From Fidelibacterota bacterium TCS56 (GTDB taxonomy: Bacteria; Fidelibacterota; Marinisomatia; Marinisomatales; TCS56), in the NCBI GenBank assembly GCA_001577055.1, contig LSCG01000006.1, forward strand, positions 1 to 40,606: a DNA stretch of 40,606 bases, in the 5' to 3' direction. The translations under genes and the position numbers were made by a program. Shown piece after piece: positions 33,610-40,606 of the stretch. The notes beneath the pieces were generated by a model. It did not search any database. It was given only the letters and a program-made list of their open reading frames with translations, and was not told where the DNA came from. Numbering within the stretch: position 1 is the first letter of the stretch; each line of letters opens with the position of its first letter.

Positions 33610-33883
33610 TGTTTACTCGCAGATGTAATAATTGCAGTCTTTTATGGGTGCGCCGGATGAAAAATTTGAGTTCCCGCACACCGTGGGAACCGGACAGGAA
33701 AAATCCGGCAATCAACATCACCCAGGATGTAAGATAGCAGCCGCTGCCAACCGCGATCCAGAAATAGGCTTTGGTTTTTAGAAACAGAACACCACCGATC
33801 CACAGACCGCCCAAACCGAGCGGATAGTTCAGTATCAGCAGGACCAGGCCTGTCAGGTAGCGGATGCGCCTGATGCGATTCAA
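33572..33883 (-). CDS. Small membrane protein, unknown
   Basis: The 103-residue protein starts with TTG (MNRIRRIRYLTGLVLLILNYPLG). A positive N-terminus is followed by three hydrophobic stretches: LTGLVLLILNYPLGLGGLW, AYFWIAVGSGCYLTSWVML and MLIAGFFLSGS. After these comes a basic tail (RELKFFIRRTHKRLQLLHL). It lies 20 bases after the large SPOR-protein gene and overlaps the DJ-1 gene by 38 bases. I do not recognise a family. Its position suggests co-expression with the SPOR protein. Confidence 0.6.
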   Translation of the reverse strand: MNRIRRIRYLTGLVLLILNYPLGLGGLWIGGVLFLKTKAYFWIAVGSGCYLTSWVMLIAGFFLSGSHGVRELKFFIRRTHKRLQLLHLRVNNEKSSDTTGTGL

Positions 33884-33903
33884 CGGTAGCCGGTAACAGG
33901 GAA

Positions 33904-36900
33904 TTAACGGCTTAAATCAGACAGGCGAACGACCTGCGGTTTATCCCCATTACGCTCAAACCAGGGCGGTACTTCTTTCAGGGCTTTTTTGGCCGCCCGC
34001 TTGGAATTGAAATCCCCCAGGCAGACGGTATAACAGTCCTGATCATCTAATGTTCTGGGCAGCAGGAAAAATGACGATGAACGATTGACGGCGCTGTAAG
34101 CATCGGCCACGGATATGTCCTGGCAGGCTACCATCAGGCGAATGGTATAGCCGTTGGCGCCGGCCTTTTTCTGAATTTCCCATAAGCCGGCAGCCTGAAC
34201 ATAGTGCCCAAGGTTTAATAATTCAGCAGGGCTGTAATCGGGTTGCAATTCCTCCACAGCAGTTTCGTCAACTTCCAGGCTGGCAATATCCACATAAGTT
34301 TCGGTGGCGGTTTGTGTTTCCGGTTCCAGGGCGGCGGTAGCCGTGTCCATCTCAATCCAGTCATCGGTGACGGTTCCACTGGTTAATACCACTACCGTAT
34401 CTGCCGGTGCTGTTGCACCTGGCTGTTCAAGCGCACCGGCGGGGTCAGATTCCGCATCTGCTGCGGACTGATCATCCGCCGGCAGTGTCAACATGGCGGA
34501 GATAAAGGCCTCTTCGGCCACGGAAACATCATTGGCGTCGGTGGTGTCAACAGCGCGATCTGTGGTTGTATCCGCTGAATTTTCCTGCACCGGGGACGGC
34601 GTACTCTTCGCCGGTTTGGAATCTGCAACCTGAATGACTGCTTCCTCCTGCGGCCGGGCAGCCTCCGGCTCAGGCTTTGGAGGGCGGACCGGCGTTACGG
34701 TAGGCCGGGTTATTTTAATCCGCCCGAAACTGCTGATCAGCGGTTTAGCCTGATTATCATAAAACCAGGCAGGTATTTCATCAAACCACTGCCGGGCATC
34801 TTCCCGGCTGGCGAAATCGCCCCAACAGATGGAATAGCAGGCACGATTGTTTAACGCCCGGGGCAAAACAAAGAAATCAGCCGGTTTATCCAGGTTGCGA
34901 TAGGCATTGAGAATAGTGGACTCTTCACAACCGAATAGCATCAGAATAGTATAATTGTCCGGTTTAGCCTTCTTTTCCCGGCCCCAGATTTCGGCGGCCT
35001 TATGATAATCACCGCGCTCGAAATGATCCCAGGCCTGGCGATTAACACTGAGGTTGCGCAAGGGCAGGGTTTTAACCTGCGGTCGAGGCTTGGGCGGAGC
35101 CGGAACCGGTTTTTCTTCCACCGGAGCGACCACCTCTTCCTCCACCGTTGGTTCGGGCTCCGGGGTAATTTCCTCGGCAGCCGTATCGATTACGGCCACG
35201 GCCTCTTCGATCACCGCCTCTGCCGTTGGTGTCGGCGGCGGTTGATCAACCACCACTTCATCGGTGGTAACCGGTGTGTCTTCTTCGGAAGGCCAAAAGA
35301 TATAGACAGCCGCCAGACCCACGATCACCGCAGCGGTGATGGCCAGCCATTTGGTCAACCTGCCGGGGACCGGTTGCTGTTCGACATCCTCATCAACCAG
35401 ACTCAATTCAGGAGCTGAATCGTCTGGCTTTTGTTCAGTGGCTTCTTCAGCTTCGTCCGCCGCTGCAGCCGGTGCAGTTTCAGACTCAGACCGGCCCATC
35501 CGGCGTTCCAGGGCTTTGATGCGCTGCTGCTCATAATCATCCTCGACCGGTTCGGCGGTCGGAGCGGTTTCTTTCGGCTCCGGTTCCGGTTCGGGCTCAG
35601 GGACAGGTGTAGGTTCAGGTCGATCCTCCTGGGCTGCGACCGATGGTTCTTTCGTGTCCGGGGGCGGTTCGTGAGCCTGGGGTTCTTCTTGGTGAACTTC
35701 CGGCTCCTGTGGAGTAGCCTCGTCTTCCAGCGGTTCTCCCAGGGCTTCCGCCACCTCTTGTTTTTTTGCCGCCAGTTTCTCCGGGGGCACATCCAGACCG
35801 GACAGGGTCTCGAGCAACGCAGCCGCCCGTTTAGGAAATCCCTGGCTGAGATATAGATCCACCAGGTAAAAGCCCGGTACTGCAGGATCAACACCGGCTG
35901 ACGCCGGTGTTTTATCAGCCGCCGGTTCACTGGCTGCTTCCTGGGCGGCCTTTTCTTCGGCTTCCAGCTTTTTCAATTCCGCCAGCGACAGACGGTAATT
36001 GCTGATCACCTTTTCATCCACGGTAAAATCGCTGAAATCAGAATCAAGTAAATAGGAGGAGTCAGAGGGAATATCTTTATCCTTATCCGGCTTCTGTCCT
36101 TTGGCTGGTTGGGGCTCAGGCGGGCTTTCCTCCTGTTCGGAATCCGGCGCTTTATCCGCTTCAGGCGCGGGGGTCGGTGACGGTTCGGAAGGTAACTCGT
36201 CGCCGCTTTTATCGATATTAAAATCTTTCAGTTCAGCTTCAGGAGATTTATCCCCTTCCTCCGGTTGTTCCGGCTGGGAACCGTCTTCCTGGCTGAAACC
36301 CAGGGTTGACATTAAATCATCATTATTTTTGTTTTCCACAGTGGCAGGTCTTTCTTCCGGCTCTGACGCTGGTAAATCCTGAGCCTCCGGTGCGGATGGT
36401 TCGGGAAGCAAGGTCAGGTCGGTATCGGTTGCACCGGAAAGAATTCCGATGACGGTATTAATCAGGGTTGCCTCGGCGATTTCGCCGAAGAAGATGGAAT
36501 GGGCCCTCAGCCCCCCCGGGGCACTGTCACGGTTGATTGAACCGGTCAGTGAGTGTAATGCTCCGCGTTCGATGGCAGCCCGCACATCAGTTTCATCCGG
36601 CTGGCTGTCAATATTAATGATATGACCACCGGATGATCCTTCACGCAGATGCGGTAAAAGCGTCTGGCACCAGTTTAAGGTAGCGCTGAAAGAAGCGCTG
36701 ATACGATCCTGCCAGGCTACCGAATCGGCTGGTTCATCAGCAGTGGCGCTTATTCCGTTATTGAGATTAATCAGGCCGTCAATCCGTCCCACTTTTGCCA
36801 GTATTTGCTGCCATGCTTCGGTGACATTCTGGTTTTTCTCAAACTTGCCGGCAAGACGGAAATGCCCGGGAGAAACTTCGTTCAGAGTGGTTGTGTCCCC

Positions 36901-37011
36901 TAAGCGGGCATCAACAACCCGGGCTCCCGAACGCACCAATTCCGCAACAATATTATCGGCAGTGGTCCCGCCGAAACCGGTCAGCAAATAGGTATATTTA
37001 TCTAATTTCAT
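33904..37011 (-). CDS. Pseudo-SDR / transmembrane / double SPOR-like protein
   Basis: The 1035-residue protein appears to join three parts. Residues 1-200 look like a short-chain dehydrogenase: TGFGGTTA at 11-18 in place of TGxxxGxG, LNNG at 83-86, Ser136 kept in IINIDS, but Ala145 and Arg149 where Tyr and Lys should be, so it is very probably not an enzyme. Residues 205-550 are acidic and proline-rich with a TPR-like stretch (FYLVDLYLSQGFPKRAAALL). A single membrane helix follows (WLAITAAVIVGLAAVYIFW, about 554-573). Two homologous modules lie at about 655-765 and 920-1035. Each holds Y..AA..W....K, YTI.LM..C, FF.LPR.L, CY..C.GDF and P.WF...KP, resembling SPOR domains that bind septal peptidoglycan. 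The N-terminus should be cytoplasmic and the SPOR pair periplasmic. No fusion of this kind is familiar to me. Confidence 0.75.
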   Translation of the reverse strand: MKLDKYTYLLTGFGGTTADNIVAELVRSGARVVDARLGDTTTLNEVSPGHFRLAGKFEKNQNVTEAWQQILAKVGRIDGLINLNNGISATADEPADSVAWQDRISASFSATLNWCQTLLPHLREGSSGGHIINIDSQPDETDVRAAIERGALHSLTGSINRDSAPGGLRAHSIFFGEIAEATLINTVIGILSGATDTDLTLLPEPSAPEAQDLPASEPEERPATVENKNNDDLMSTLGFSQEDGSQPEQPEEGDKSPEAELKDFNIDKSGDELPSEPSPTPAPEADKAPDSEQEESPPEPQPAKGQKPDKDKDIPSDSSYLLDSDFSDFTVDEKVISNYRLSLAELKKLEAEEKAAQEAASEPAADKTPASAGVDPAVPGFYLVDLYLSQGFPKRAAALLETLSGLDVPPEKLAAKKQEVAEALGEPLEDEATPQEPEVHQEEPQAHEPPPDTKEPSVAAQEDRPEPTPVPEPEPEPEPKETAPTAEPVEDDYEQQRIKALERRMGRSESETAPAAAADEAEEATEQKPDDSAPELSLVDEDVEQQPVPGRLTKWLAITAAVIVGLAAVYIFWPSEEDTPVTTDEVVVDQPPPTPTAEAVIEEAVAVIDTAAEEITPEPEPTVEEEVVAPVEEKPVPAPPKPRPQVKTLPLRNLSVNRQAWDHFERGDYHKAAEIWGREKKAKPDNYTILMLFGCEESTILNAYRNLDKPADFFVLPRALNNRACYSICWGDFASREDARQWFDEIPAWFYDNQAKPLISSFGRIKITRPTVTPVRPPKPEPEAARPQEEAVIQVADSKPAKSTPSPVQENSADTTTDRAVDTTDANDVSVAEEAFISAMLTLPADDQSAADAESDPAGALEQPGATAPADTVVVLTSGTVTDDWIEMDTATAALEPETQTATETYVDIASLEVDETAVEELQPDYSPAELLNLGHYVQAAGLWEIQKKAGANGYTIRLMVACQDISVADAYSAVNRSSSFFLLPRTLDDQDCYTVCLGDFNSKRAAKKALKEVPPWFERNGDKPQVVRLSDLSR

Positions 37012-37104
37012 ATTTTGCTACCCACGCTTTAACTGCACTCCCAATCGGATTATTCAACATATCAAGAAACCGATTAATTATCAACCCTGCGTGTTAAATT
37101 AGTA

Positions 37105-37114
37105 TTACCGGTAA
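37105..37114. promoter_or_regulatory. TTACCGGTAA palindrome in the plsC / SPOR-protein gap
   Basis: This is a perfect 10-bp palindrome in the 112-base intergenic gap, 10 bases past the plsC stop and 94 bases before the start of the pseudo-SDR/SPOR gene. A second inverted repeat, AATCGG...CCGATT, lies closer to that gene. They may belong to a promoter region, but no convincing -35/-10 pair is visible. Confidence 0.3.
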
Positions 37115-37123
37115 CAATTTACT

Positions 37124-37831
37124 TTATTTTTCCCTCAGTAAAGCCAGTAATTTATCACGGGTCAGGTCCCGCAACTCCTCGACCGAAATATAGCGGTAAT
37201 CATCAGCGGTGAGCGGTTGGCCGAATTGTACACGGATGATACCCGGTCGAATGCGCCAGTCATTTTTAGGTTTAGCTCTCAGCGAATTAAAAAAGGCCAG
37301 CGGGACAATGGTGGCGCCGGTGTTTTTAGTCACGTGGAAAGGCCCTTTCTTGAACGGCAGCAATTCGCCGGTAATTGTACGAGTCCCTTCCGGTGAAATA
37401 AGGAACGACACGCCATCGCGGATGGCTGCTTCAGCCAGGACGAGACTGGCGATGGCACTTTTCAAATCACTGCGAATAATGGGAGTGATACCATATTTGC
37501 GCAGCATGGCTCCCCACAGGGGATATGAAAACTGGTAATCGGCACCAACCGCGGTAACGTAATGGCGGACGACGGCGCCAATGATAAAAGGATCAAACAT
37601 GGTGGCATGGTTGAACATGAAGATATACGGCCCGGCGTCATCATTAAAATCGTTGCGGTTAACAACCAGTATTTGTCCACTGCACAGCAGGATGAACCGG
37701 CATAACATCCGTACCACATAATGTAAATGGTGTCGGGGGATCACGGTAATAGCCACAATGAAGATCATCCCCGACAGGATAAATCCCGTCAGGGCCAGCG
37801 GCCAGATCAACAGGGCAATAATGGTTTTCAT
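37124..37831 (-). CDS. plsC: 1-acyl-sn-glycerol-3-phosphate acyltransferase
   Basis: This enzyme acylates lysophosphatidic acid to phosphatidic acid at the inner membrane. The 235-residue protein has a hydrophobic N-terminus (ALTGFILSGMIFIVAITVI), the catalytic H75-x4-D80 in FNHATMFDP, and SPEGTRT around 146-152. Motif IV is in IVPLAFFNS. The paralogue PlsB is far larger, so PlsC fits. It shows that ordinary ester phospholipids are made, which matters when judging the archaeal-type UbiA enzyme. It overlaps the YprB-like gene by 4 bases (ATGA). Confidence 0.93.
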   Translation of the reverse strand: MKTIIALLIWPLALTGFILSGMIFIVAITVIPRHHLHYVVRMLCRFILLCSGQILVVNRNDFNDDAGPYIFMFNHATMFDPFIIGAVVRHYVTAVGADYQFSYPLWGAMLRKYGITPIIRSDLKSAIASLVLAEAAIRDGVSFLISPEGTRTITGELLPFKKGPFHVTKNTGATIVPLAFFNSLRAKPKNDWRIRPGIIRVQFGQPLTADDYRYISVEELRDLTRDKLLALLREK

Positions 37832-39099
37832 TCCACTTGTTCTCCCAATTTCCGCCGCAGTCGCTTGATGCGATGCAGCAGGGCGCGCTGGTCGCGGGTC
37901 CGATTACAGGTCAGCTTGCGTAAACCGCTCACCGTTGTATCCAGTGCCTGTTGACAATCCCTGGCTCGATGCTCAAAATATTTGGCCAGTTCCACGTAAG
38001 CCTGCAGGAAAACAGCCGGACCGGCCAGGACGGCCTGCCATTGTTCCACCGCCTCGGACCACAACCCATCCTTTTTATATATTCGGGCCAGTTCCAGCCG
38101 TGCCTGCTGGGTAATGGCAGACGCTGGGCCTTGGGATACAAAATCCTCTAATACGTGCCGGGCGGCGTCCCGTTCCCCGTGCCGCAGGAGAATCCGTGCC
38201 CGGGGCAGTTGGGCCTGCCGCGTGCACCCGCCGGGGCGGCTCAGTTCCCACACCAGCGGCAACAAGACCACCAGTGACAGTAAATCATGGGCGTTATGCT
38301 CAAACACGCGATACAGGGGATCGGCGCCCCTGCCCTGCAAAAATCTGAAATAGGCCGCCGGTACCTGGCTGCCGGGTAAATCATCGCGGCGCTGAAAGCC
38401 CAGCACTGCCGTTTCCAGGGTCTGCAACCGGCAGTTCTCCAGGGAAAAACCCCAGATTTGCCGGGACGGATGCAGTAAATCCAGATGATTCAATTCGGCG
38501 AATGGTGAGTGGCGGCGTTGCATAATGTAGCGACTCTCCAGCAGTGGCAGATCATAAGTTTTGCCATTGAATGATACCAGGTTCCGGAATTCGCTTACCT
38601 GATCTGACACCAGGCCCAGCATGCCTTCTTCACGATTATAGGCATCGGCAAAATACTGTTTTACCATTACGCCCCTGTCGTCGGCGTAAGCTAATCCGAT
38701 CAAGAAGGCCAGCGTTCCCGTGCCACCGGCCAGCCCGGTAGTCTCGGTGTCCATGAACAGCAATCCGTTTCTGTCGAATTCGGACCGGCACGGGAATTTG
38801 CCCAAACGGCTCATCCAGTCTCCGTTGATTTTCCGCAAAGTACCCAAAGCAAAATCGCCGTGGAGTTCATCCCAGCCGTAATGGCCGGTGGCGACAAAGA
38901 TGTCGCCAAAACTGGTGTTTTCGTATTCACCTGCGACAAAATCATGGATCCCACGGTGATCACGTACAACTGACTCATCTGCCAGAGTTTTAGACTCTGC
39001 ACCCTGACGGTATAATCGCTGTAAATCACGGCGGATATGCGATTCCCTTGCGGGATTTTCATCCAGTTCTCGTAGGCGCTGGCGCAGGGATTTAGGCAC
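37828..39099 (-). CDS. YprB-like RNase H-fold 3'-5' exonuclease with TPR-like C-terminus
   Basis: The 423-residue protein starts with GTG. Residues 110-285 form a DEDD-type exonuclease domain of the RNase_H_2/YprB group: D117 and E119 in LLFMDTETTGLAGG, then LVSFNGKTYDLPLLESR with the second aspartate, and the final ExxAHDLLSL (H and D). The C-terminal 120 residues consist of TPR-like helices (ARILLRHGERDAARHVLEDF, ARLELARIYKKDGLWSEAVEQW). Its substrate is unknown; YprB proteins may act in DNA or RNA processing. It is coupled to plsC by ATGA overlap. Confidence 0.88.
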   Translation of the reverse strand: MPKSLRQRLRELDENPARESHIRRDLQRLYRQGAESKTLADESVVRDHRGIHDFVAGEYENTSFGDIFVATGHYGWDELHGDFALGTLRKINGDWMSRLGKFPCRSEFDRNGLLFMDTETTGLAGGTGTLAFLIGLAYADDRGVMVKQYFADAYNREEGMLGLVSDQVSEFRNLVSFNGKTYDLPLLESRYIMQRRHSPFAELNHLDLLHPSRQIWGFSLENCRLQTLETAVLGFQRRDDLPGSQVPAAYFRFLQGRGADPLYRVFEHNAHDLLSLVVLLPLVWELSRPGGCTRQAQLPRARILLRHGERDAARHVLEDFVSQGPASAITQQARLELARIYKKDGLWSEAVEQWQAVLAGPAVFLQAYVELAKYFEHRARDCQQALDTTVSGLRKLTCNRTRDQRALLHRIKRLRRKLGEQVE

Positions 39100-39162
39100 G
39101 GTCGCCCCCGGTAGCCGCTACGTTTGAGTAGGTCGTTATCTGCTCAGGTTGGTATAGGTCCA

Positions 39163-39702
39163 TCACTGGTCGCTGGATTTATTCCAGTCGCTTTTCAAGA
39201 TTGAGAAACTGAAGTGGTCGATGCGCCGGCCCCGAATTTTCAGGTATCCCCGGCGAATTCCCTCGTAGCTGAATCCGACTTTTTCCAACACCCGACGACT
39301 GGCAGGATTATGAATGCTGCACACCGCTTCAATGCGCTCCATATTGGAGTGGGTAAAGATTAATTCCAGAACCTGAGTCACGCCGGCGGTACCATAGCCC
39401 CTACCCCAGAAATCGGGTAGAATCGTATAGCCAATGCGACCAATACCTTGTTCGATCTGCAGACGATGGAACGAAACCATCCCCACCGGAATTTCCTGCT
39501 GGTGATCATATATAACCCATTTATATCCCAATTGACTGGAGTCGCCCAGGTTGCTGTTGCTAAAATTTTCCAGCAACAGTCGCATCTTATCCAGCTTGGT
39601 AATTTCAATCGGCTGGTGGCGGCGGTTCTCGGCCGTATTGCGGATCCGGTACCAGAATTCCAGATGGCCCCCGGCCAGCGGAACCAGCTTAATGGCCACC
39701 AT
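39163..39702 (-). CDS. GNAT-family N-acetyltransferase
   Basis: The 179-residue protein resembles RimJ/RimL-type GNAT enzymes. The acetyl-CoA-binding motif A region is IGRIGYTILPDFWGRGYGTAG, in which GRGYGT gives the pyrophosphate loop. NPASRRVLEKVGFSYEGIRRG is the typical end of the family. It could acetylate a protein N-terminus, an amino-sugar or a small amine. It overlaps the HAD gene by 14 bases. Confidence 0.9.
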   Translation of the reverse strand: MVAIKLVPLAGGHLEFWYRIRNTAENRRHQPIEITKLDKMRLLLENFSNSNLGDSSQLGYKWVIYDHQQEIPVGMVSFHRLQIEQGIGRIGYTILPDFWGRGYGTAGVTQVLELIFTHSNMERIEAVCSIHNPASRRVLEKVGFSYEGIRRGYLKIRGRRIDHFSFSILKSDWNKSSDQ

Positions 39703-40342
39703 TAATCATTTCCTGCAGCAGCCCGGTTGAGATTTCATCCAGGGTTGAGACACAGCGATCCGCCAGCGGCAAATCACGACCGGGATGGGTACCGGACAGA
39801 CCGATTACCGCCGCCCCGGCGGCTTTACCTGAGCGCACGCCGTTTATCGAATCTTCGATCACCACGCATTCGGCCGGTTCAACCTCCAGGATTTCCATCA
39901 TCCGCTGAAACGGCTCCGGATCAGGTTTGTTGGCGCTGACTTCATCGCCGGCAATGACACTGGGGAAATAATCCGTCACCGGTAAAATTGTATCAATTTC
40001 CCCGACAAACTCCCGATCAGTGGAAGTGACTAATCCAAGTTTATATTTGCCTTTAATACGATCAATGATGGCCGGGAAACCAGGTACGTATTTCAGGTTG
40101 GCGCGGAATTCCGCCAGCATCATTTCACGACTGCTTTGGCGCACCTGCTGACGATCCCAGCGCACACCGTATTTATTTTCCAGAACATCATAAACCGCCT
40201 CTTCCGACATGCCCTTAAAGCTGAGATAATCCTCATCCGACAAAGCCACACCCAGTTTACACAGTTCCCGCTCCTGCACACGCTGATAAAGCTCTTCCGA
40301 ATCAATCACCACACCATCCATATCAAACAGTACCGCCGGCAT
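39689..40342 (-). CDS. HAD-superfamily hydrolase (beta-phosphoglucomutase-like)
   Basis: The 217-residue protein starts PAVLFDMDGVVIDSEELYQ, with nucleophile D7 and acid D9. Motif II is LGLVTSTD, the lysine of motif III is in SANKPDPEPFQRM, and motif IV is CVVIEDSINGVRSGKAAG. The cap is the small helical type of phosphoglucomutase and 2-deoxyglucose-6-phosphatase-like enzymes. The precise substrate is unknown. It is the first gene of a minus-strand run reading toward plsC. Confidence 0.9.
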   Translation of the reverse strand: MPAVLFDMDGVVIDSEELYQRVQERELCKLGVALSDEDYLSFKGMSEEAVYDVLENKYGVRWDRQQVRQSSREMMLAEFRANLKYVPGFPAIIDRIKGKYKLGLVTSTDREFVGEIDTILPVTDYFPSVIAGDEVSANKPDPEPFQRMMEILEVEPAECVVIEDSINGVRSGKAAGAAVIGLSGTHPGRDLPLADRCVSTLDEISTGLLQEMINGGH

Positions 40343-40594
40343 TATTGCTCCTTAATTGTTTGCTGTTGCTTCAATTTCCAAAACCATCCGGGGAATGTAC
40401 GTCGAATTTTCCATTTTAAGCAGCCTCCCCGGCCGATTGTCCTCAGGATTATTGCCTTCCTGGAAAATCAACTGGTTTTCAGGATCACCGGTCTAACCTG
40501 AATTATTCATTAGGATGCTGAAATTGTTCACAAGGATTCCCCATAATATTCGTAAATTCAGGTAGTTAAAGCCATGAATAAACGCGGAGAATCC

Positions 40595-40606
40595 ATGCAA
40601 ACAATT
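40595..40606 (+). CDS. Possible start of a plus-strand gene running out of the window
   Basis: GGAGA at 40586-40590 is well placed before the ATG at 40595 (M-Q-T-I). An in-frame ATG at 40574 is a second choice. Only four codons are visible, so nothing can be said about the product. The gap from 40343 to 40594 would be a divergent promoter region; no strong -35/-10 pair is evident in it. Confidence 0.35.

Noticed and set aside
35002-35856. Plus-strand open frames opposite the SPOR protein linker
   Set aside because: They arise from the repetitive P/E/T-rich codons of the real gene and read as R/S/F-rich low-complexity protein.
40136-40501. Plus-strand open frame of 121 codons extending past the HAD gene
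   Set aside because: Its first half is antisense to the HAD gene. It has no recognisable motif and no ribosome binding site.
40500-40573. Sigma-70 promoter before the last partial gene (TTGTTC ... TAATAT)
   Set aside because: The spacing between the two hexamers is about 14 bases, too short, and no better pair was found.

Overview
This window is a chromosomal stretch of about 40.6 kb with mid-range GC, gene-dense, and mostly read from the minus strand. It suggests an uncultured Gram-negative bacterium of the FCB superphylum. Candidatus Marinimicrobia (SAR406) or a close relative such as Calditrichota or KSB1 seems most likely to me, but no rRNA is present to settle it. The grounds are a C-terminal YPNPFNP sorting domain, several predicted outer-membrane beta-barrels and lipoproteins, a helix-hairpin-helix barrel protein of the Bacteroidota type, and an archaeal-looking UbiA prenyltransferase. 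There are no rRNA or tRNA genes, no CRISPR array, and no insertion sequence or phage gene. No stretch over 300 bases lacks a gene.

Layout. (1) 1-2186, plus strand: the 3' part of dnaE, a repeat-filled intergenic region with a perfect 41-bp tandem duplication and a strong G-quadruplex-type tract, then dtd. (2) 2213-12647, minus strand: a housekeeping block read as amidase, folC, (terminator-like hairpin), rho, a Cas6-like protein, aspartate aminotransferase, rpmE, (hairpin), DUF1385, prfA, prmC, ubiA. (3) 12704-15158: two overlapping envelope genes. (4) 15231-22661: a glycan and metabolite block with three coupled glycosyltransferases behind a histidine ammonia-lyase (minus strand), and a divergent GT4 glycosyltransferase plus FGGY kinase (plus strand). 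(5) 22690-32253, minus strand: a sensor kinase and NtrC-type sigma-54 activator, a coiled-coil exported protein, two barrel proteins, two lipoproteins (one with a von Willebrand A domain) and a cysteine-rich sorting-domain protein. (6) 32330-40342, minus strand: two HAD phosphatases, a DJ-1/PfpI protein, a small membrane protein, a 1035-residue pseudo-SDR/transmembrane/double-SPOR protein, plsC, a YprB-like nuclease and a GNAT acetyltransferase.

The most interesting points are these. A Cas6b-like protein sits between rho and aspC, has no histidine in its whole folded part, and has no CRISPR locus near it. The surface-protein operon has a near-consensus sigma-54 promoter with two matching palindromes exactly 20 bp apart about 100 bp upstream, next to the gene for an NtrC-type activator, so an almost complete regulatory circuit can be read from the DNA. 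A catalytically dead short-chain dehydrogenase domain is joined through a membrane segment to two SPOR-like peptidoglycan-binding domains. The UbiA enzyme resembles the second prenyltransferase of archaeal ether-lipid synthesis.
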